Of a stretch of DNA of 64,000 nucleotides, positions 29,943-39,340 are shown piece after piece. The position numbers were made by a program, and so were the translations under genes. Each line of letters starts with the position of its first letter. Position 1 is the stretch's first letter. Source of the DNA: DASRDR01 sp963812945 [NCBI: uncultured Candidatus Rokubacteria bacterium] (GTDB lineage Bacteria; Methylomirabilota; Methylomirabilia; Rokubacteriales); assembly GCA_963812945.1 (NCBI GenBank), contig CAWEXD010000008.1, positions 372,001 to 436,000 of the forward strand, written 5' to 3'. A model generated the notes under the pieces. It was given only the letters and a program-made list of their open reading frames with translations, did no database searches and had not been told where the DNA came from.

Positions 29943-30746
29943 ATGGACCTCGCTGCCGACCGCCACCGCCGCGCCGCCGCGATCCTTCGCGACGCGCGGG
30001 TCGGGCGCACGCCGATCGCTCCTCTGTCCCCCGACGTGAGGCCGGGAGACGAGCTGGACGGATACGCGGTCCAGCAGGCGCTGCACGACCTTCTCGAGGG
30101 CGCGGGGCTCGGGCCCGTGGTCGGCCACAAGATCGGCTGCACGACGCTCATCATGCAGGCCTTCCTCGGGATCGGGAGCCCGTGCGCCGGCGGGGTGCAC
30201 GCGGCCACCGTTCACGAGGGCCGGGCCCACGTGCGTCACGGGGACTACGTCCGCGTCGGCGCCGAGTGCGAGATCGCCGTGCGCCTGGGGGCCGATCTCG
30301 AACCGTCGAGCGCGCCGTTCGACCGGGCGCGCGTCGCGCCCGCCGTGGAGGCGGTGCTCGCCGCGATGGAGATCGTCGACGACCGTTATCGCGACTACCG
30401 GACGCTCGGCGTGCCGACCCTGGTCGCCGACGACTTCTTCAACGCGGGCTGCGTTCTCGGGCCCCCGGTCACGAGGTGGCGGGATCTCGACCTCGCCGCG
30501 CTCCGCGGGGTGACCCGGCTGAACGGCGCCGAGGTTGGACGGGGCGAGGGGCGGGCCGTCATGGGACACCCCTTCGAAGCCCTCGCCTGGCTCGCGAACC
30601 TCCGCGCCCGGCTCGGTCTCGGCCTCCGCGCCGGCGAGTTCGTTCTCCTCGGGAGCGTCGTGGAGACGCGCTGGGTCGGTGCCGGCGACGAGGTGGTGGT
30701 CGCGATCGAGGGCCTGGGCGAGGTCCGCGCGGCGTTCCTTCGCTGA
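29943..30746 (+). CDS. 2-keto-4-pentenoate hydratase / FAH-superfamily protein
   Basis: This 267-residue protein resembles MhpD-type hydratases and 4-oxalocrotonate decarboxylases, which act on 2-keto-4-enoic acids from aromatic meta-cleavage. Metal-binding acidic residues of the family appear in VRVGAECEIAVRLG and AAMEIVDDRYRDYR. PVVGHKIGCTTLIMQ near the N-terminus is the substrate-binding stretch. It follows purK by 41 nt but has its own function, and no other ring-cleavage genes are near. Exact substrate is unknown. Confidence 0.85.
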   Translation: MDLAADRHRRAAAILRDARVGRTPIAPLSPDVRPGDELDGYAVQQALHDLLEGAGLGPVVGHKIGCTTLIMQAFLGIGSPCAGGVHAATVHEGRAHVRHGDYVRVGAECEIAVRLGADLEPSSAPFDRARVAPAVEAVLAAMEIVDDRYRDYRTLGVPTLVADDFFNAGCVLGPPVTRWRDLDLAALRGVTRLNGAEVGRGEGRAVMGHPFEALAWLANLRARLGLGLRAGEFVLLGSVVETRWVGAGDEVVVAIEGLGEVRAAFLR

Positions 30747-30795
30747 GGCCTTCGTGTTGAGCTATGCTTCGCCAACTCCCCTGGAGGGCGCCGGC

Positions 30796-31785
30796 ATGAT
30801 GGCACCACGGCTCGCGTGCATCGTCACCCTGATCGTCGGCCTGCTCGGCGGGCCGCTCGAGACCGATGCGCAGGGGCCCTCGAAGATCGTCCGGATCGGG
30901 TATCTCGACTCCGGAGCAGCAGCCTCTGGCAAGCCTCACTTGGAGGCGTTCCGCCGAGGGCTCGGCGAGCTCGGCTGGGTGGAGGGTCAGAACCTCGCGA
31001 TCGAGGTCCGGTACGCGGGAGGCAGGTTCGAGCAGCTCCCCGCACTCGCCGCCGAGCTCGTGCGCCTGAAAGTCGACCTCATCTTCGCCTCGACCACTCC
31101 CGGGGCCCTCGCGGCCAAACGCGCCACCGCGACGATACCCATCGTCATCGGATGGGTGGCCGATCCGGTGAAGAGCGGCCTCGTCGCGAGCCTGGGACGC
31201 CCGGGGGGCAACGTCACGGGGTGGACGCACCAGGGCTTGGATCTTCGCGGGAAGTATGTCGATCTCCTCAAGGAGACCGTTCCACGGGCCACTCAGATCG
31301 GCGCCCTCATGAATCCGGCGAACCCGGTCCACGTGGAGTCGCCGAGATACCTCGAAGCCGCGGCGCAGGCGCTCAGGGTGCAGCTTCACCCGCTGTGGGT
31401 GCGGGACCCCAAGGACTTCGAGAAGGCCTTCGCGCAGCTCGTCCGGGATGGCGTCCAGGCGCTCGCGGTGGTGCCGGACGGCATGTTCCTGGCCCACAAG
31501 GAGCTGATCATCGACCAGGCGGCGCGGAATCGGGTTCCGGCGCTTTACGGCATCGGGGAGTTCGCGGAAGCCGGTGGTCTGATGGCTTACGGGGCCGATC
31601 TGCCCGACATGTTTCGCCGCGGGGCGTCCTTCGTGGACAGGATCCTGAAGGGTGCCAAACCTGCCGACCTGCCCGTGGAGCAGCCCACGAAGTTCGACCT
31701 GGTGATCAATCTCCGGGCGGCGAAGATGCTCGGACTGACGATTCCACCCTCGGTGCTGGCACGCGCCGACAAGGTCATCGAGTAG
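30796..31785 (+). CDS. ABC transporter substrate-binding protein (PF04392/TrpX-like)
   Basis: This 329-residue secreted protein has a signal peptide (MMAPRLACIVTLIVGLLGGP, cleaved near TDAQ). The periplasmic-binding fold shows KIVRIGYLDSG, GLGELGWVEGQNLAIEVRYA, PIVIGWVADPVKSGLVASLG and GNVTGWTHQG, the common pattern of the orphan substrate-binding proteins abundant in soil bacteria. GGAGG at about 30783 sits 8 nt before the ATG. A TATGCT at 30763-30768 may be its -10. No permease or ATPase genes adjoin, so its transporter is elsewhere or it serves as a sensor protein. Confidence 0.9.
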   Translation: MMAPRLACIVTLIVGLLGGPLETDAQGPSKIVRIGYLDSGAAASGKPHLEAFRRGLGELGWVEGQNLAIEVRYAGGRFEQLPALAAELVRLKVDLIFASTTPGALAAKRATATIPIVIGWVADPVKSGLVASLGRPGGNVTGWTHQGLDLRGKYVDLLKETVPRATQIGALMNPANPVHVESPRYLEAAAQALRVQLHPLWVRDPKDFEKAFAQLVRDGVQALAVVPDGMFLAHKELIIDQAARNRVPALYGIGEFAEAGGLMAYGADLPDMFRRGASFVDRILKGAKPADLPVEQPTKFDLVINLRAAKMLGLTIPPSVLARADKVIE

Positions 31786-31837
31786 GTCAGCTGGCCCAGC
31801 CCGGCGCCGGGACTCGTGCCGCTGGCGGTCCTTCGCG

Positions 31838-33520
<1,683 letters not shown>

Positions 33521-33541
33521 CGTCTGGTCCCTCCGCGATCA

Positions 33542-34066
33542 TCAGAAGAGCGCGGCCTGCCGGGGGCGGGCCGGACGCGCCGGCGCTCCGACGCCCCGGC
33601 GCTCGAGCTCGAGGAGCAGGGACTTGGCGGGAAGCCCGCCACCATAGCCGACCAGGCGTCCGTCGCTCCCGATTAACCGGTGGCACGGGACGACGATCGC
33701 CAGGGGATTCCGGCCGTTGGCCGCCCCCACCGCCCGCACGGCCGCGGGCCGTCCGATCTCGCGGGCGAGCTCCCCGTAGGACACGGTCTGACCGTAGGGA
33801 ATCTCGCGAAGCGCCTGCCAGACCCGCTGCTGGAACGGTGTGCCCGCGGGCGCGAGCGGGAGATCGAACTGCCGCAGGGTCCCCGCGAAGTACGCGTTGA
33901 GCTGTCGGGCCGCCTCCCTGAACGGCGCCGCGGTCTCGGCCCAGCCGGGGTCGGGCCGAAGGTTGGCATCGTGGCCGGACGGGAGCCAGATCGCCGTGAG
34001 CGCGTCCCTCGTCCCGACCAGCACGAGCGGCCCCAGAGGACTGGGCAATCGCGTGTACAGGCTCAT
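33542..34066 (-). CDS. ogt: Methylated-DNA-protein cysteine methyltransferase
   Basis: This suicide enzyme removes alkyl groups from O6-alkylguanine. The ATG at 34066 is preceded by GGAGG at good spacing and gives 174 residues (MSLYTRLPSPLGPLVLVG); the frame upstream carries no domain. The acceptor cysteine is Cys128 in VVPCHRLIG, with the DNA-binding helix at PYGQTVSYGELAREIG and NGRNPLAIVVPC. It lies inside the mutase cluster, 21 nt upstream of hcmA, without an obvious metabolic link. It is the Ogt-type form without an Ada regulatory domain. Confidence 0.93.
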   Translation of the reverse strand: MSLYTRLPSPLGPLVLVGTRDALTAIWLPSGHDANLRPDPGWAETAAPFREAARQLNAYFAGTLRQFDLPLAPAGTPFQQRVWQALREIPYGQTVSYGELAREIGRPAAVRAVGAANGRNPLAIVVPCHRLIGSDGRLVGYGGGLPAKSLLLELERRGVGAPARPARPRQAALF

Positions 34067-34193
34067 CGAGGTTCCTCCACGGGAGGTTTCAGCCAGACCC
34101 TTCCCCGCGAGGGGCGGGCCGGCTCCTCTGAGAGGACCCCACAGCCCTCCCGATGTGAAACCTCGGACCGGTGCCCCGCGCCGCGATACCGAG

Positions 34194-35660
34194 TCATCGC
34201 GCGCGCAGTCTCCCATCGGAGAGCGCCTGGCGGTAGAGGTCACGGTCGTCGACGACGCGGCGCGCCTTGAATTCCGACCGAGGGAGCGTGCCCTGCGGGA
34301 CCAGCTCGACCACGGGGTGGATCCCGATGCGCACGCGGAGCCGCTCCCGCATCGTGGCCCGGAGGGCGTCTTGCCGATCGCCCGGCTCGTACTCCGCCGC
34401 GTACTCGGCCCGCACCAGGAGCTCGTCCATCGTCTCGCGGCGGGAGACGATGATCCGGAACTCGCCGCCGAACCCGGGGATGGCGCGCAGCACGTCCTCG
34501 ATGGCGCTCGGGTAGACGTTCTCTCCCCGCACGACCAGCATGTCGTCGAAGCGGCCGTAGATCCCGTCGGGCAGCCGCGGATACGTGCGGCCGCAGGGGC
34601 AGGGCTCGTCGGTCCAGCGCGCGCGGTCGCCCGACACCAGGCGGATCATCGGCTGCGACGTCCGCTCGAGATGCGTGTAGACGGGCGTGCCCTCGCTCCC
34701 GTACGGCACCCGCCGGTGCGTCTCGGGATCGCAGACCTCCGTGTAGACGAGGTCCTGCCAGAGGTGCATGCCGGTCCGATGCCGGCATTCCCCGTTGGTC
34801 ATCCAGGGGCTCATCTCCGCCATGCTGCCCGTGTCGACGCAGATGCCGCCGAAGGTGTCCTCGATGAGCTTCTTCGTCGAGGGGATGCCTGCGCCGGGCT
34901 CGCCCGAGAAGAACAGGATCCGGAGGCCGAGACTCCGTGGATCGACGCCCTCCCGCCGCGCTGTCTCGGCGAAGTGGAGCGCGTAGGACGGCGTCCCGTA
35001 GAACGCCGTGGGCCGGATCTCCCGGGCCCACTGGACGGCGGCCAGCGTCTGGCCCTGCACCCCCGCCCCGAACGGGAACATGGTCGCGCCCAGGCGCTCG
35101 CCGCCCTTGAGAGCGCCCCACGAGCCCATGTAGAGGCTGAAGAAGGAGCAGATCAGGATCCGGTCGCCGGGGCGGAGGCCGAAGCCCCACATCGCTCTCG
35201 CGTGCCCCTCGCCGATGCGCTCCCAGTCGTCGGCGCCCACCCCGAACACCGTCGGGCGGCCCGTGGTGCCACTGGTCCCGTGGATTCGGGCCACCGCCTC
35301 CGGAGGAATGCAGAGGTAGTCGCCGAACGGCGGGCGCTCGGCCTGTGCGGCCCGGAGCTCTTCCTTCGTCACGACGGGGAAGCGCCCCAGGTCCGCGAGG
35401 CTGCGGAGCGTGTCCGGGGAGACTCCCCCCGCCTCCCACTTCTGCCGGTAGAAGGGACTGCGCGTCCAGGCGTAGCGGATCTGCTCGCGGAGCTTCGCGA
35501 GGACGATCCCGTCGCGCGCCGCGGGGTCGGCGCACTCGATCTCGGGCAGCCAGTGCTCGGCATCGGCCCGCGGCCGGTACGCGGGATCGTAGCGCGGCGG
35601 CCAGACTGTGAAGTCCACCCCGCGAGTGCGCCGGATCGCGTCGAGATCGAGGGGGGCCAT
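34194..35660 (-). CDS. Phenylacetate-CoA ligase-like acyl-CoA synthetase
   Basis: This 488-residue protein is an AMP-forming CoA ligase of the PaaK family. The P-loop is IHGTSGTTGRPTVFG (about 127-141). The adenylation motif region is FFSGEPGAGIPSTKKLIED with DTGSMAEMSPWM, and GRFDDMLVVRGENVYPSAIE is the C-terminal hinge. Cys residues in PCPCGRTYPRL are typical of PaaK. Its place between the large and small subunits of the B12 mutase suggests that it activates the acid whose CoA ester the mutase rearranges, by inference 2-hydroxyisobutyrate or a similar hydroxy acid. Substrate is not proven. Confidence 0.88.
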   Translation of the reverse strand: MAPLDLDAIRRTRGVDFTVWPPRYDPAYRPRADAEHWLPEIECADPAARDGIVLAKLREQIRYAWTRSPFYRQKWEAGGVSPDTLRSLADLGRFPVVTKEELRAAQAERPPFGDYLCIPPEAVARIHGTSGTTGRPTVFGVGADDWERIGEGHARAMWGFGLRPGDRILICSFFSLYMGSWGALKGGERLGATMFPFGAGVQGQTLAAVQWAREIRPTAFYGTPSYALHFAETARREGVDPRSLGLRILFFSGEPGAGIPSTKKLIEDTFGGICVDTGSMAEMSPWMTNGECRHRTGMHLWQDLVYTEVCDPETHRRVPYGSEGTPVYTHLERTSQPMIRLVSGDRARWTDEPCPCGRTYPRLPDGIYGRFDDMLVVRGENVYPSAIEDVLRAIPGFGGEFRIIVSRRETMDELLVRAEYAAEYEPGDRQDALRATMRERLRVRIGIHPVVELVPQGTLPRSEFKARRVVDDRDLYRQALSDGRLRAR

Positions 35661-35693
35661 GGAGCGTCGGGCGGAGAGTGGCGTCCGCTGGAG

Positions 35694-36101
35694 TCAGCCG
35701 GCCCGCCGGGTCTCGACCAGCTCGCGGACCCGGGCCACGAGTGCCGCGGGCGGCGTTTCCTGGAGGAAGACCTCGGCCACACCGGAGTCGCGCAGGACCG
35801 GCACGTCCTCGTCCGGGATGACGCCGCCCGCGACCAGCAGCACGTCGGCGGCGTCGCTCGCCCGCAGGAGCTCGACGATCCGGGGGAGAAGCGTCATGTG
35901 CGCCCCCGAGAGGATGCTCACCCCGACCACGTCCACGTCCTCCTGGACGGCCGCCGCGACGATCTCCTCCGGAGTCCGGTGGAGCCCCGTGTAGATCACA
36001 TCCATCCCGCCGTCGCGGAGCGCCCGGGCGACCACCTTGGCGCCCCGGTCGTGGCCGTCCAGGCCGGCCTTGGCGATCAGGATCCGGATGGGCTGGCTGA
36101 T
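35694..36101 (-). CDS. hcmB: B12-binding small subunit of the acyl-CoA mutase
   Basis: This cobalamin-binding Rossmann-like subunit has about 135 residues. The base-off/His-on motif GLDGHDRG is present, with VSILSGAH and VAGGVIPDED lining the nucleotide tail. It should pair with the large subunit at 31838-33520. No ATG, GTG or TTG lies near the expected N-terminus. The best candidate is ATC at 36101, 7 nt after GGAGA; the nearest in-frame GTG codons lie about 35 codons upstream inside the SDR gene. It could be a rare ATC start, a consensus error or an N-terminal extension. I place the start at ATC. Confidence 0.85.
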   Translation of the reverse strand: MSQPIRILIAKAGLDGHDRGAKVVARALRDGGMDVIYTGLHRTPEEIVAAAVQEDVDVVGVSILSGAHMTLLPRIVELLRASDAADVLLVAGGVIPDEDVPVLRDSGVAEVFLQETPPAALVARVRELVETRRAG

Positions 36102-36133
36102 GACCGTGTCTCCGTGCGTCTCGTGGTGTCGCC

Positions 36134-36877
36134 TTAGCGACCCCCGCTCACGTCGTAGGTGAACCCCGTGACGTAGCTCGCCTCCGGCGAGCACAGCCAC
36201 AGCACCATCGCGGCGACCTCGTCCGGCCGGCCGATGCGTCCCATCGGCACCACCCGGCGCGCCAGCTCGTCGACCCCTTCCTGCCCGAGCGTGCTCTCGA
36301 AGATCTCGGTGAGGGTGAGACCCGGCCGCACCGCGCAGACACGGACGCCCTGTCCCGCCACCTCGTTCGAGAGCCCGCGTGTGAAGGCGTCTACCGCGCC
36401 CTTGGAGGCCGTGTACACCGCGTCCTTCGGCAGGCCCCCGGTCCGCGCCGCCACCGAGCTCACGTTGACGATGGTCCCCCCGCGCCCACCGTGGTCCTGG
36501 CTCATGCGTCGCACGGCTTCCCGGCAGCAGAGGATCAGCCCGATGACGTTGATCCCGAAGACCCGCTCGATGCCGGCCCGCTCGACGTCTGCCACCAGGC
36601 ACTCGTAGTCGACGCCCGCGTTGTTGACGAGCGCGTCGATCGGGCCGAGCTCCTGATCGACGGCGCGGAACATCGCCACGATGTCGTCCTCCCGGCTCAC
36701 GTCGGCCTGGACGATGAGGGCCCGCCGCCCCTCGGCCCGGACGGCCGCCGCCACCTCGTCCGCGCGCGAGCGCGCGCGGACGTAGTTGACGCACACATCG
36801 TAACCCTTCCTCGCCGCCATCCTGGCGATCGCCGCCCCGATTCCGCGGCTTCCCCCCGTCACCAGAAGCACGCCCAT
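36134..36877 (-). CDS. SDR-family oxidoreductase (3-oxoacyl/3-hydroxyacyl reductase-like)
   Basis: This 247-residue classical short-chain dehydrogenase has the NAD(P) motif TGGSRGIGAAI at residues 7-17, NNAGVDY at about 90, the catalytic Ser in NVSSVAARTGG, and YTASK as Tyr-x-x-x-Lys. The Asn catalytic site is in VFGINVIG. It resembles FabG/PhaB-like reductases. It lies 32 nt upstream of the B12 subunit, so it may oxidise or reduce the 3-hydroxyacyl-CoA product of the mutase. That role is inferred; SDR specificity cannot be read reliably. Confidence 0.88.
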   Translation of the reverse strand: MGVLLVTGGSRGIGAAIARMAARKGYDVCVNYVRARSRADEVAAAVRAEGRRALIVQADVSREDDIVAMFRAVDQELGPIDALVNNAGVDYECLVADVERAGIERVFGINVIGLILCCREAVRRMSQDHGGRGGTIVNVSSVAARTGGLPKDAVYTASKGAVDAFTRGLSNEVAGQGVRVCAVRPGLTLTEIFESTLGQEGVDELARRVVPMGRIGRPDEVAAMVLWLCSPEASYVTGFTYDVSGGR

Positions 36878-36925
36878 TCGTCCTGACCCTCCCGCCTCGC
36901 GAGGCGCGCCGGGCGCCCCGGATGC

Positions 36926-38311
36926 TCAGTCCCGGTACCGGGCCCAGTCGAGCCGGCTCGTCGGATCGGTGACCGACGCCGGCCGCAAGAGGTGCAGCGC
37001 CTCCAGGGCGGCCCGACGGCCGGTCGTCAGCGCCCCGTGGACGCACTCGGCGCCGCCGTCGGTGGACGTCGCCTCGCCGGCCCAGAAGATGGGTGGCGTG
37101 GGCGCGGCCAGGTCGCCCCGGCAGTGGGCGCCGCCGACCGGCTCGACGCTGACGGCGCCCCGCGCCCACGGATCGGCCGGCCAGTCGGCCACCTCGAGGT
37201 GCACCAGTTCCGAGGGAACGTCGGTCTCCGGAAACATCTCCCCGAGCGCCTCGAGCAGGAGCTTCTCGGCGCGGTCGGGGTATCCGGTCACGGCGAGCGC
37301 CGACCCGGCGCCGAGAAACGCCACCAGGGTCGGCGGCCCCGGCCGGTCCCAGAAGGACACGCGGAAGCCGAAGAACGGGGAGTCGGGCGCGCGGAAGCTC
37401 GGGACCGTTCCCGTCCGCGCTTCCCAGAACGGCCGGCGGAACTCGGCGATCAGCTTGACGATGGCGCCGCTTTGGAGGCCGTTGATCGCCGCCCGCTTCC
37501 GGCCGGGAAGGGGCGGTCGAAAATCGACCGCCCCGGACTGGAGGACGCCCAGCGGCAGAGTGACGATGGCCGTCTGTCCCTCGAACGACCGGCCGCCGGT
37601 GTGCGCCACGATGCCGGCTCCGGACCAGTCGAGGGCCGTCACGGGGGAGGCGAGCCGGATGCGATTCACGAACGGCCGGCTGAGGGCGTCCCACAGCTCC
37701 GCGTACCCGCCAACCAGAACGAAGCAGGCGGTCTCGGGGGCCACGAGGCGCCAGGCGGCCGCCGCCGAGCGGGCGCTCACCACGGTCGGATCGATCGGAG
37801 AGAGCACCTCCATCCGGCCCTCGGCGGCCCGCAGCCGGTCGCCCGAGAAGCCGGCCCTGACGAGCGCCTCCCGGAGGCTCACCTCGGCGCCGTCCGGAAT
37901 GGCGAGCGCCTCGCCCAGTCCCTGGAGCGCCCGGTCGGAATCGGATGCGCCCGCGGGCCACCATTCACCCGCGCGATACTCGGGGACCCCGATGCGGGTG
38001 GGTCCGCTGGCCAGATGCGTCACGAGACCGAAGCGGGCCACGAGCTCCCACGTCGCCACCCGGGCCCCGTGAAGGTACTCGGCGCCCCGCTCGGCGGCCT
38101 GCCCGCCCGACAGCCGGACGGTATGGGCCCGTCCGCCGATCCGGTCACGCCCTTCCAGGACGACGAACGACCGCCCCGCGTCGTGGAGGGTCGCCGCCGC
38201 CGCGAGCCCCGCGGCGCCGGCCCCGACGATCACGCAGTCGAGCACCCGCTCTGCCGCCCGACCGCTCATCGGTTCGCCGCTCCGGGTGGTCGGCATGGAT
38301 CCACGCTCCAT
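36926..38311 (-). CDS. FAD-dependent amine oxidase family protein
   Basis: This 461-residue flavoprotein is of the monoamine oxidase/polyamine oxidase family. The dinucleotide motif VIVGAGAAGLAAAATL lies at about 27-42, followed by the GG-doublet LEGRDRIGGRAHTV. The C-terminal FAD-binding segment is FWAGEATSTDGGAECVHGA. A GGTGAGGA 6 nt before the ATG supports the start at 38311. It oxidises a primary or secondary amine, or possibly a related donor, with release of H2O2. It is the first gene of the minus-strand run that ends with hcmA, 48 nt before the SDR gene. Substrate is unknown. Confidence 0.88.
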   Translation of the reverse strand: MERGSMPTTRSGEPMSGRAAERVLDCVIVGAGAAGLAAAATLHDAGRSFVVLEGRDRIGGRAHTVRLSGGQAAERGAEYLHGARVATWELVARFGLVTHLASGPTRIGVPEYRAGEWWPAGASDSDRALQGLGEALAIPDGAEVSLREALVRAGFSGDRLRAAEGRMEVLSPIDPTVVSARSAAAAWRLVAPETACFVLVGGYAELWDALSRPFVNRIRLASPVTALDWSGAGIVAHTGGRSFEGQTAIVTLPLGVLQSGAVDFRPPLPGRKRAAINGLQSGAIVKLIAEFRRPFWEARTGTVPSFRAPDSPFFGFRVSFWDRPGPPTLVAFLGAGSALAVTGYPDRAEKLLLEALGEMFPETDVPSELVHLEVADWPADPWARGAVSVEPVGGAHCRGDLAAPTPPIFWAGEATSTDGGAECVHGALTTGRRAALEALHLLRPASVTDPTSRLDWARYRD

Positions 38312-38382
38312 GGTTTCGTCCTCACCGTCCGCTCACGACACGAACGTAACGGAAGTCCCGCCGCCGGACAAGAACGCCCCGC

Positions 38383-38535
38383 TCAGACGTGGTTGCGGAG
38401 CATGAGCTCCTTGGGACGGGGTCGGAGGTAGCCCTGGTCCCGGACGTACGCGAGGTCGAACCGCGCCTCGTAGTGATTGATCAGCGTGATGGGGACGACG
38501 AGCGGAACGAGGTCGGGGGAGCGCCAGTCGGGCAC
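38383..38535 (-). pseudogene. C-terminal fragment of a DUF1722 (YbgA-type) protein
   Basis: A 50-codon frame from GTG 38535 to TGA 38383 encodes DLVPLVVPITLINHYEARFD followed by LAYVRDQGYLRPRPKELMLR and NHV. This is the conserved C-terminal end of DUF1722/YbgA proteins. The other hundred-odd residues are absent; upstream lies the end of an unrelated membrane protein gene. I read it as the leftover of a deletion. It could still be expressed as a short peptide. Confidence 0.6.
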
Positions 38536-38554
38536 CGGTGAGCCTGCCCGCTCC

Positions 38555-39196
38555 TCAGCGTGCCGGTTTGCGGCACGCCAGCCGCCGGAGCATCCAGACG
38601 TGCGTCGCGATCACGATCGGCACGACGAACGTGAGGAGGAGCGAGAGCGGGAGATGAAGCAGCGCGCGCATCGACGCGGGATCCGCGAAGGCGAGACGGG
38701 CCGCGGTCAGGACGACCCCGAGGATGTCGACCAGGCCGACCACGTTCCACAGACGATAGGCGCGGCGGCCCCCAGGAGTGTCTGGCCGCGCGGTGATGAC
38801 GAGGAGCAGGGCGGAGGCCGCCACCACGATATCTCCCCACCCCCCCGGCACGGCGAAGGCCCACGGGAGCTCGCCCCGCGCGTGGAGGGCGAGAAAGTAG
38901 ATGCCGATGAAGCGCGTGACGTGAAAGAGGACGAGCGTGCGCGGGTCGACCGTCTCCACGAACCGGCGCAGAGTGGGCCAGAGCCGCTCCGCGGCCAAGA
39001 GGGCGACGGTGAGCCCGGTGAGGATCAATTGCGGCGCTGGCGGCCGGAGGGCCGGGAGCCGCCCGGATGCACCGACCAGGCAGGCGGCTACGAGCCACGC
39101 GCCGGCGCCGGCCAGGACGCGGCCGGTGTCGGGTGAAGCGGTCGGCGGCGGACCGTCGCGGCGATCTCGGACCGCTTCGCCGTTCTGGCGGCTCAC
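38555..39196 (-). CDS. Conserved integral membrane protein
   Basis: This 213-residue protein starts at the GTG at 39196, seven bases after a TATACG box read on the minus strand. It has about six hydrophobic segments (VLAGAGAWLVAACLVG, LILTGLTVALLAAERLW, LVLFHVTRFIGIYFLALHA, GGWGDIVVAASALLLVI, NVVGLVDILGVVLTAARL, and the LPLSLLLTFVVPIVIATHVW end). The conserved polar residues in HVTRFIGIYFL and WGDI suggest a functional membrane protein rather than a spacer. I do not recognise a named family. Confidence 0.75.
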   Translation of the reverse strand: MSRQNGEAVRDRRDGPPPTASPDTGRVLAGAGAWLVAACLVGASGRLPALRPPAPQLILTGLTVALLAAERLWPTLRRFVETVDPRTLVLFHVTRFIGIYFLALHARGELPWAFAVPGGWGDIVVAASALLLVITARPDTPGGRRAYRLWNVVGLVDILGVVLTAARLAFADPASMRALLHLPLSLLLTFVVPIVIATHVWMLRRLACRKPAR

Positions 39197-39203
39197 GTGA
39201 GGT

Positions 39204-39209
39204 CGTATA
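39204..39209 (-). promoter_or_regulatory. Extended -10 element of the membrane protein gene
   Basis: On the minus strand TGCTATACG gives an extended -10 (TGnTATACG). The hexamer ends 7 nt before the GTG at 39196, so the transcript would be leaderless. Confidence 0.4.
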
Positions 39210-39328
39210 GCACGGGAGGTCGCGGCCCGCCACGGACGACGGCGGCTCGCGCCACCCGGCGGGACGCTTTGCCCGACCTCACCGGCGCCGTCCCCCAGCC
39301 GACACTTGCGGGGTCGACGCCGAGTCCC

Positions 39329-39334
39329 TATCGT
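39329..39334 (+). promoter_or_regulatory. -10-like element before the CoA-transferase
   Basis: TATCGT ends 6 nt before the GTG at 39341, the same geometry as the other leaderless candidates in this window. Confidence 0.3.
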
Positions 39335-39340
39335 AGGCGC

